Below, piece by piece: positions 22,643-23,369 of a stretch of 23,369 bases of DNA. Position numbers and translations under genes: made by a program. The notes beneath the pieces were generated by a model, which was given only the letters and a program-made list of their open reading frames with translations, did no database searches and was not told the DNA's origin. The DNA comes from CAYUYH01 sp964449175. GTDB taxonomy: Bacteria > Planctomycetota > Phycisphaerae > SM23-33. Location: the NCBI GenBank assembly GCA_964449175.1, contig CAYUYH010000007.1:1-23369 (forward strand), given 5' to 3'. Every line of letters begins with the position of its first letter. Position 1 is the stretch's first letter.

Positions 22643-23369
22643 GTGGCAGACGCGAGAGAACACGCCGGCGAACGCACCGAGCTGCCGACGCCGCTGCGCC
22701 TCGCCGAGGCAAGGCAGCGCGGGCAAGTCGCCAAGAGTCGCGAGCTGGCGGCCGCGGCCGTGGCGCTTGCCGGGCTGGCGGCGCTGGCCGCGCTGGGCGG
22801 CGGGGCCGTCGAGGCGATCAGGCGGATGGTGTCTGTGATGCTCAGCATCGCGGGCGCGGACAGCGAGACCTGGGCCGCTGAGGCCGCCGGGGCGGCCTGG
22901 CCGGTGGTCGCGAGGTTCACCGCGATCCTGGCTGTGCTGGCCGGCACGGCGATCGCCGCGAACGTCGCGCAATTCGGGCTGCTGCTGTCGGGCGAGCCGG
23001 TGAAGCCGAACTTCTCGCGGCTGTCGCCGGCGGCCGGGCTGGGCAGGATCCTGTCGCTGCGGTCCGCGGCGCGGATGGCGATGTCGATCGCGAAGGTCGC
23101 CGTCGTCGCAGCCGTCGGCTGGGCGGTCGTCCGCGGCGCCGTCGCCAGGAGTGCATCGACAGCGGCTGCATCACCGCTGGCACTGGCTTCGCGAGCCGGC
23201 TGGGAGCTGCTCGCCGGCGGGCTGTGGGTGGCCGCGGCATTGGCGGCGTTGGCGATATTGGACCTGATCTACCAGCGGTGGCAATACCGCCAGGACCTGA
23301 AGATCACGCGGCGCGAGCTGCTCGAGGACCGTCGCAAGATGGAAGGCGCCGGCCGACGGGTCCCCCGCA
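22643..23369 (+). CDS. flhB: Flagellar export switch protein FlhB (partial, cut by right edge)
   Basis: FlhB controls the switch from rod/hook to filament export. The visible 242 residues begin at GTG 22643 (AAGG 7 nt upstream). They include RTELPTPLRLAEARQRGQVA with KSREL, the FlhB N-terminal signature, then four hydrophobic segments. AQFGLLLSGEPVKPNFSRLS follows, and finally the start of the cytoplasmic hinge (KITRRELLEDRRKMEG). The autocleavage NPTH motif would lie beyond the window. The hinge reads EGAG where EGDP is usual. Confidence 0.93.
   Translation, partial: MADAREHAGERTELPTPLRLAEARQRGQVAKSRELAAAAVALAGLAALAALGGGAVEAIRRMVSVMLSIAGADSETWAAEAAGAAWPVVARFTAILAVLAGTAIAANVAQFGLLLSGEPVKPNFSRLSPAAGLGRILSLRSAARMAMSIAKVAVVAAVGWAVVRGAVARSASTAAASPLALASRAGWELLAGGLWVAAALAALAILDLIYQRWQYRQDLKITRRELLEDRRKMEGAGRRVPR

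Noticed and set aside
23176..23191. TGGCACT-N4-TCGC inside flhB as a sigma-54 promoter
   Set aside because: It matches the -12 element poorly, lies inside coding sequence and has no gene start after it.

Overview
This 23.4 kb, very GC-rich window is almost entirely a flagellar gene cluster read on the plus strand, with a small two-gene regulatory unit facing away from it at the left edge. P-ring (FlgI) and L-ring (FlgH) genes indicate a diderm bacterium. High GC, the run fliK-flgD-flgE-(pilZ)-flgF-flgG-flgA-flgH-flgI-flgJ-flgN-flgK-flgL, a divergent ECF sigma factor with a membrane partner, and a FliF of unusual build suggest Planctomycetota (Phycisphaerae-like). That placement is inference from gene order and composition; no 16S or other marker is present.

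Left edge (1-1130, minus strand): an ECF sigma factor and, overlapping its stop codon, a single-pass membrane protein that runs off the window and is probably its regulator. Divergent region (1131-1367): a near-perfect sigma-54 promoter (1327-1343) just before fliK, with a dyad and a heptamer direct repeat upstream.

Rod, hook and filament-junction operon (1368-14584): fliK (hook length), a short flgD (hook cap), flgE (hook), a membrane-anchored YcgR-like PilZ protein (predicted c-di-GMP receptor), flgF and flgG (rod), flgA, flgH and flgI (P and L rings), flgJ (rod-binding domain only), a flgN-like chaperone, and flgK and flgL (hook-filament junction). Genes overlap or lie within about 35 bp of each other, so they are probably co-transcribed from the sigma-54 promoter.

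Middle (14585-15408): a possible terminator and a structured spacer, a sigma-70-type promoter with a dyad over its start region, and a one-domain MerR-family regulator.

Basal body and export operon (15409 to the right edge): a natural FliF-FliG fusion gene, fliH, fliI and fliJ (export ATPase complex), a minimal fliN, fliO, fliP, fliQ, fliR, and flhB cut by the window edge. The fusion covalently joins the MS-ring to the middle and C-terminal (torque) domains of FliG and omits FliG-N, the domain that normally docks on FliF. fliO is broken by an in-frame TAA, although reading frame and codon signature continue across it. fliM, fliL, a separate fliG, flgB, flgC, fliE, motA/B and flagellin are not in the window.

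The most notable points are the FliF-FliG fusion, the stop-interrupted fliO, the sigma-54 promoter architecture, the PilZ protein inside the hook/rod operon, and the MerR regulator between the two operons.
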